Translations under genes and position numbers: made by a program | Shown here: positions 12,936-16,420 of the stretch, one piece after another | Layout: each line of letters starts with the position of its first letter | Position numbering within the stretch: the stretch's first letter is position 1 | NCBI GenBank assembly: GCA_020718125.1 | Contig: DYDC01000026.1 | Coordinates: 1-16,420 of the forward strand | DNA: 16,420 nucleotides | DNA from: Methylacidiphilum sp. | GTDB taxonomy: Bacteria; Verrucomicrobiota; Verrucomicrobiia; CAIQCK01 | Reading direction: 5' to 3' | The notes under the pieces: model-generated | The model's database searches: none | What the model was told of the DNA's origin: nothing | Seen by the model: the letters and a program-made list of their open reading frames with translations, nothing else

Positions 12936-13658
12936 CTACGGTTTCTTGGACGCGTCCTCCGCCTCATAGTCGAGGTCGGCCGCCACGGCATCGTGGATTG
13001 CCCGAGTGAAACGCGCGACGATTTCCCTGCGTGTGCCACCGGCAGCTTTGAAATCCTCCGGGTCAAGCGGTGTGTGCAGGACGAGTTCCACATTTCCCCG
13101 ATACCGGTTTGGCCATGATAGGTCGCGGAACAGGTTCTGAACGCCGCGGAGGCTGACTGGTGCCACCTTCACGCGGGTGAGCAACGATAGGAACGCCGCG
13201 CCGCCCTCAAACTCGCCAAGCTTGTCCCGGCGCTCGCCCTCGCTGCCCATGACCAGAAAGCGTCCGGCACGCAGGTGGGCGGCCATTTCGCGCAGCGCGC
13301 GCATCCGTGCGTCCTCCTGCCTGGGCCGGGTGTCCACGGCAATGCACGGCACGGCCTTGAGGATGCCGCCGATGATCGGGATGTCATACGCGCCGTCCCA
13401 GACTGCGGAGACGGCCATCTGGCCCGTGATGCTATGGAGCGCCGCGAGCGCCAGGAACAAATCATAGTGCGAGCCGTGATTGGCGGCGAAGATGTAAGGG
13501 CCGGGCGGCGGCACCTGCTCCAGGTTGCGGATGTGCAGGCCGAACAATCGTTTGAACACCCGCACAAACACGCGCTGCACCACACGCGAATGCACGAACG
13601 CCCGCCAGAACGGCGACGGCGCGTAGCGTGGATTCACGACCTCAAAACGGTTGTCCAT
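12936..13658 (-). CDS. PlsC-type 1-acyl-glycerol-phosphate acyltransferase family protein
   Basis: This 240-residue acyltransferase carries the catalytic HX4D motif as HGSHYD (His61, Asp66) and a second block, EGERR (140-144), in place of the common EGTRS. That block is followed by FEGGAAFL, which matches the usual K-x-G-x-x-x-(L/M/A) region. VAPVSLRG corresponds to the V-P-V block. Members transfer acyl chains to lysophosphatidate, lipid A, ornithine lipids or other hydroxyl groups at the membrane. No clear membrane helix is visible beyond a hydrophobic N-terminal segment, so it is probably peripheral. It starts six bases after the radical SAM stop with a GAGGAA ribosome-binding site, so the two form an operon. 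The substrate is unknown; with the oxoamine synthase opposite, N- or O-acylation of a non-glycerol lipid is a reasonable guess. Confidence 0.85.
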   Translation of the reverse strand: MDNRFEVVNPRYAPSPFWRAFVHSRVVQRVFVRVFKRLFGLHIRNLEQVPPPGPYIFAANHGSHYDLFLALAALHSITGQMAVSAVWDGAYDIPIIGGILKAVPCIAVDTRPRQEDARMRALREMAAHLRAGRFLVMGSEGERRDKLGEFEGGAAFLSLLTRVKVAPVSLRGVQNLFRDLSWPNRYRGNVELVLHTPLDPEDFKAAGGTRREIVARFTRAIHDAVAADLDYEAEDASKKP

Positions 13659-13660
13659 GT

Positions 13661-13666
13661 TTCCTC
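13661..13666 (-). promoter_or_regulatory. Ribosome-binding site of the acyltransferase gene
   Basis: GAGGAA on the minus strand ends two bases before ATG 13658 and overlaps the TGA stop of the radical SAM gene. It supports the chosen start and coupled translation of the pair. Confidence 0.55.
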
Positions 13667-14879
13667 AATACCCCATCAACCCGCAACAGCGCCGGCAGAC
13701 GGGCATCAAGCCGTCCCGGCCCAGGCTGCGGCGGAATTTCAGGTAAGCGGGCGAGTTCCACAGTTCGGTGAGTGTGGCGGTCTTGACGTTGCCGACGACG
13801 TAATCGTGATAGTCGCGGCACGGTGAAACGTCGCCGTTGCTGTTGACCTCGACCACTTGGTGGATGGAAACACACTGGTCGAAACCGAAGGTGGCGCGAT
13901 GGTCCGAGTAATAAGCCTTCAGTTCCTCGCCGCCCGTGATCGGCGGGATGATGCTGACGGCGGGCGCGGACCACGGCCGCGACCGGACTGTGAGCGTCTG
14001 AAACTGGCGGTGAAGCTCCTCGTGGTCGGCGGTCTTCCAATCGCCGATCCAGCCGCGGTGTTTGATAGGGCAGAATCCGAAACGCCGGGCGAAGTCCCGC
14101 TCGTGCGCCGCGGCATTCTCCGGGTCTATCCACCACGAGAGATAGAACACGAACAGGTCCACCTTCTGTCGGAACGTCTCGTAGATGTCCACCAGATGCT
14201 TCAGGTTGGCTTGCGACACCACGGTCAGGGATGCGATGAGCGGCAGGTTCCGGCCGCGATTTTGCCGCGCTTGTCGCACGGCGTCGAGGCCCAGGTTGAT
14301 GTCGCGGAAGTTGTTGCCGCTGCCCGCCGACGGCCGAAGCTGGTTGTGCAGATCGGCACAGTGGCCGTCTATGGAGACCTGCAGGAGGAATAAAGGCGCC
14401 TCGACGAGGCGTTGGGCGGACTCGGCCAGCCGCGTGCCGTTGGTGGCAATGGACGGCGGCAGCCCCAGCTCCGCCGCGCCAGCGATCACATCCAGAATGC
14501 CGTCGTAGAGCATCGGTTCGCCGCCCCAGAAATAGACCACCGGCCGATGGCCGTGTTGCACGAGGTCCTTGAACAGTTCGAGATAGCGTTCGGGCGCGAC
14601 CTCGCCGGCCCGCAGTTGTTTCAGGTTCTGGTTGTGAAGGAAGCCGCTGTCGCCCCACTGGCCGCAGGTGTGACAGCGCAGGTTGCAGATGTCGGTGATG
14701 CGGAAACTGGCCTGGCGAATCTTTCCCGCCCGGCCGTTGCGGTGGGCTGGATGCAGCAGGTTGAAAAACCGCTTCTCCAACTCCAGCCGGGCCAGCTTGG
14801 CCCCGATCCACGGATGACCGGCCATCCGGCGGAAATTCTTGAGCACCACGGCGGCGCCGGCGCTGCTGCGTTTGATCAT
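13665..14879 (-). CDS. Radical SAM enzyme with SPASM-like C-terminal domain
   Basis: This 404-residue protein has the radical SAM cluster motif CNLRCHTC (Cys65, Cys69, Cys72), the SAM-binding GGEP at 119-122, and barrel motifs such as SIATNG and LLQVSIDG. Near the C-terminus Cys336, Cys354 (NGDVSPCRDY), Cys395, Cys398 and Cys399, together with VGN and ELWNS-(A)-x-x-x-FR, match a SPASM/twitch domain that binds an auxiliary iron-sulfur cluster. SPASM enzymes often modify peptides but also act on small molecules. No short precursor peptide is obvious here, and the lipid-type neighbours suggest another substrate. The start ATG 14879 has AGGA six bases upstream. It is the first gene of a two-gene minus-strand operon with the acyltransferase and diverges from the glycosyltransferase at 14981. 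Confidence 0.9.
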   Translation of the reverse strand: MIKRSSAGAAVVLKNFRRMAGHPWIGAKLARLELEKRFFNLLHPAHRNGRAGKIRQASFRITDICNLRCHTCGQWGDSGFLHNQNLKQLRAGEVAPERYLELFKDLVQHGHRPVVYFWGGEPMLYDGILDVIAGAAELGLPPSIATNGTRLAESAQRLVEAPLFLLQVSIDGHCADLHNQLRPSAGSGNNFRDINLGLDAVRQARQNRGRNLPLIASLTVVSQANLKHLVDIYETFRQKVDLFVFYLSWWIDPENAAAHERDFARRFGFCPIKHRGWIGDWKTADHEELHRQFQTLTVRSRPWSAPAVSIIPPITGGEELKAYYSDHRATFGFDQCVSIHQVVEVNSNGDVSPCRDYHDYVVGNVKTATLTELWNSPAYLKFRRSLGRDGLMPVCRRCCGLMGY

Positions 14880-14913
14880 CGTTCGTCCTGGTTCTGGTTT
14901 CCTGCCGAAGCCC

Positions 14914-14943
14914 TTGTCCTGGGGCCATGCGGACGGCTATCAT
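14914..14943 (+). promoter_or_regulatory. Possible promoter of the glycosyltransferase pair
   Basis: TTGTCC (14914-14919) and TATCAT (14938-14943) are spaced by 18 bases in the 101-base divergent gap between the radical SAM and glycosyltransferase genes. The -10 element matches at five of six positions and the -35 at four of six. It would give a leader of about 30 bases before ATG 14981. Confidence 0.35.
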
Positions 14944-14980
14944 ACCGGCAACAGGCGTTCCCTCAAGCTCTGGATCATAG

Positions 14981-16036
14981 ATGGCAAAGATACTGTATGG
15001 AGTGCACGGCACGGGCCACGGCCACGCCGTGCGGGCGTTGACCGTCGCGCGGCACTATCCGCAGCACGAGTTCCTCTTTGTCAGCCATAGCGATGCCGCC
15101 GCGTTGCTGAAGCGCGAATACCACGTCATCGAGTGCTACAACCCGGAGACGCCGATCGTCGCGCATCGCGTGGCCGCCGTCGGCGCGGTGATGAGCACGC
15201 TGCGGACGTGGGGCTGGCAGCCGCGCCTGACGCGGATGATCGTGCGCGAGATCGAGCGGTTCCAGCCGGACGTGGCAATCAGCGACTACGAGTATTTTGT
15301 TCCGCGCGCCAGCCGCGTGGCGGGGCTGCCGTGCCTCTCGCTCGACCACCAACACATCGTCACCTGCGCGCGGCATGACGTGCCTGTGCGACAACGGGCC
15401 AGTTATGCCGTGACGGACTTCGCCGCCCGGTTCCTGTTCAGTCAGGCCTCGGAATATGTCGTCACGTCGTTCTATCGTCCCTCTCCGCATCCCGGCTCGC
15501 TGACCCACCTCGTGCCGCCACTGCTGCGGGACAGCGTCGTGCGGCAAACACCCGGCGACGGAAACCATGTGCTCGCGTATCACGGCTACTCGACCTCGGC
15601 GGGCTTCTACAATTTCCTGCGTGCCATACAGCGGCCCGTCAGGGTTTACGGCTCGAACCTTGACCGCACGGAAGGCAACCTGCAGTTCAAACCCAATTCC
15701 GAAGATGGCTTTCTGGACGACGTGACTTCCTGCGCCTACGTCATCTGCGGCGCGGGGCACACGCTGATTTCCGAGGCGCTGCATCTCGGCAAACCCCTGC
15801 TGGTCATCCCTATCCGTGGGGCCTTCGAGCAGTTCCTCAACGCTCACTATGTTGAGAAACTTGGCTACGGCCGTTACCACGAGGGGCTTGCGCCGCCCCC
15901 GGCCCTGATTGCCCGTTTCGAGGCCGAACTGACCGGGTTTCGGAAGAACATCCGTTCAGAGAGCTTCTGCGGCAATGCCGACATCTTCCGTTTGCTCGAC
16001 GCCTTTATCGAGATGAAGACCCTATGCGCCTCCTGA
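14981..16036 (+). CDS. GT-B glycosyltransferase of the MJ1255/VC2487 type (GT28-like)
   Basis: This 351-residue protein begins AKILYGVHGTGHGHAVRAL. The glycine/histidine loop at about residues 10-19 is typical of MurG/MGDG-synthase-like (GT28) enzymes and of the uncharacterised family first named for MJ1255 and VC2487. The C-terminal half has the nucleotide-sugar-binding region CGAGHTLISEALHLGKPLLVIP from residue 256, followed by GAFEQFLNAHYVEKLG, which matches the GT28 'Q-x-x-N-A' pattern. No membrane helix is seen, so it should act at the inner face of the cytoplasmic membrane on a lipid acceptor. The next gene overlaps its end by 13 bases, so the two are very probably co-translated and may add successive sugars. 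Confidence 0.85.
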   Translation: MAKILYGVHGTGHGHAVRALTVARHYPQHEFLFVSHSDAAALLKREYHVIECYNPETPIVAHRVAAVGAVMSTLRTWGWQPRLTRMIVREIERFQPDVAISDYEYFVPRASRVAGLPCLSLDHQHIVTCARHDVPVRQRASYAVTDFAARFLFSQASEYVVTSFYRPSPHPGSLTHLVPPLLRDSVVRQTPGDGNHVLAYHGYSTSAGFYNFLRAIQRPVRVYGSNLDRTEGNLQFKPNSEDGFLDDVTSCAYVICGAGHTLISEALHLGKPLLVIPIRGAFEQFLNAHYVEKLGYGRYHEGLAPPPALIARFEAELTGFRKNIRSESFCGNADIFRLLDAFIEMKTLCAS

Positions 16037-16420
16037 TCCTGACCTCCAGCACCGGCGGCTGCCACGACATGCGGGCGCGAGCGTTCGCCGAATGGGCGGA
16101 GGCTGAGCCGCAGCTCGGCATCGCCGTCGAATCGCACCGGCCGCTGGAGGAGTCGCACTGGCTCTACGCCTTCGGTGTCGGACTCTACAACTGGATTCAA
16201 CGCACCGCTCCCCTGCTCCATCACGCCTACTTCAACTTCCTCGAAATTGCCTCCATCGTCCGCACGCCCACGCCGTTTGGCGCAGACCGCTTCCGCGCAG
16301 TGTTGGAACGGGTGCGGCCCGATGTGGTGCTCAGCGTCCACGACTCGCTCAACCACACCTTCTTCGACTACGCGCGCGCGGTGCTCGGCCGGGAGCGGGT
16401 GCGCTGCGTGACCTACTGCG
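16024..16420 (+). CDS. MGDG-synthase-like glycosyltransferase, N-terminal part (cut by window end)
   Basis: The frame from ATG 16024 stays open to the window edge (132 codons visible). It begins RLLILTSSTGGCHDMRARAF. The TSS-x-G-x-x-H-x-x-(A) loop resembles the N-terminal acceptor domain of monogalactosyldiacylglycerol synthase (GT28), in which GGGH or G-GH precedes an alanine-rich helix. Here the usual second glycine-rich turn reads GGCHD, a small deviation. YNWIQRTAPLLHHAYFNFLE then matches the hydrophobic 'Y-x-x-x-x-x-x-P-x-x-x-x-x-x-Y' stretch of that family, and RPDVVLSVHD the end of the first fold unit. The catalytic domain lies outside the window. The 13-base overlap with the preceding glycosyltransferase indicates one operon. 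Confidence 0.72.
   Translation, partial: MRLLILTSSTGGCHDMRARAFAEWAEAEPQLGIAVESHRPLEESHWLYAFGVGLYNWIQRTAPLLHHAYFNFLEIASIVRTPTPFGADRFRAVLERVRPDVVLSVHDSLNHTFFDYARAVLGRERVRCVTYC

Noticed and set aside
13642..15012. A 456-codon minus-strand frame over the radical SAM gene
   Set aside because: Its composition is Arg/Pro/Gly-rich without motifs, while the other minus-strand frame carries the cysteine motif and SPASM residues.
1..16420. CRISPR arrays, insertion-sequence ends, toxin-antitoxin or defence genes
   Set aside because: No regularly spaced repeats, transposase motifs or defence-type domains were seen on either strand.

Overview
The window looks like a cell-envelope glycoconjugate region from a moderately GC-rich, Gram-negative-type bacterium. 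Several features would fit a Verrucomicrobiota or other PVC-group genome: few strong Shine-Dalgarno sites, several GTG/TTG starts, an O-antigen ABC exporter, and a small charged protein with an SEKAG-D-G motif. No gene here settles the taxonomy, so this placement is weak inference.

Layout. (1) Positions 2-396 hold the remains of a B12-type radical SAM protein. Its core stops just after the GVESGS motif, and a C-terminal-like tail continues in another frame. (2) Positions 467-3579 hold a tight three-gene operon on the plus strand: a HlyD/MacA-type adaptor, a LolC/E- or MacB-type permease and a LolD/MacB-type ATPase, together a tripartite exporter. (3) Positions 3597-4484 (minus) and 4528-5817 (plus) encode an ABC-2 polysaccharide permease (Wzm-like) and its ATPase with a C-terminal sugar-binding-type domain (Wzt-like). 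The two are divergent rather than co-directional. (4) Positions 5868-10648 hold a glycan-building block: a coiled-coil protein, an unusual one-and-a-half glycosyltransferase fusion, an FkbM methyltransferase behind a strong hairpin, and a polytopic membrane protein whose frame is broken at a run of nine C. (5) Positions 10649-11035 show no convincing gene. A tRNA-Asn(GTT) with a good promoter lies at 11036-11110 (minus), followed by a small conserved-looking protein. (6) Positions 11685-16420 hold a second, lipid-flavoured module: a serine-palmitoyltransferase-like alpha-oxoamine synthase, a radical SAM/SPASM enzyme with a PlsC-type acyltransferase in one minus-strand operon, and two overlapping plus-strand GT-B glycosyltransferases. 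One of these is of the MJ1255/VC2487 type and the other resembles MGDG synthase and runs off the window.

How they may work together. The Wzm/Wzt pair plus the 5868-10648 genes fit assembly and export of an O-antigen-like polysaccharide. The set from 11685 onward (long-chain base synthase, acyltransferase, radical SAM enzyme, two lipid-type glycosyltransferases) reads as a possible pathway for an undescribed glycolipid. The tripartite exporter at 467-3579 resembles systems that move lipids or glycolipids (LolCDE, DevBCA), but linking it to that pathway is speculation. The most notable items are this candidate glycolipid cluster, the C9 frameshift in a surface-glycan gene, and the truncated-plus-complete glycosyltransferase fusion.
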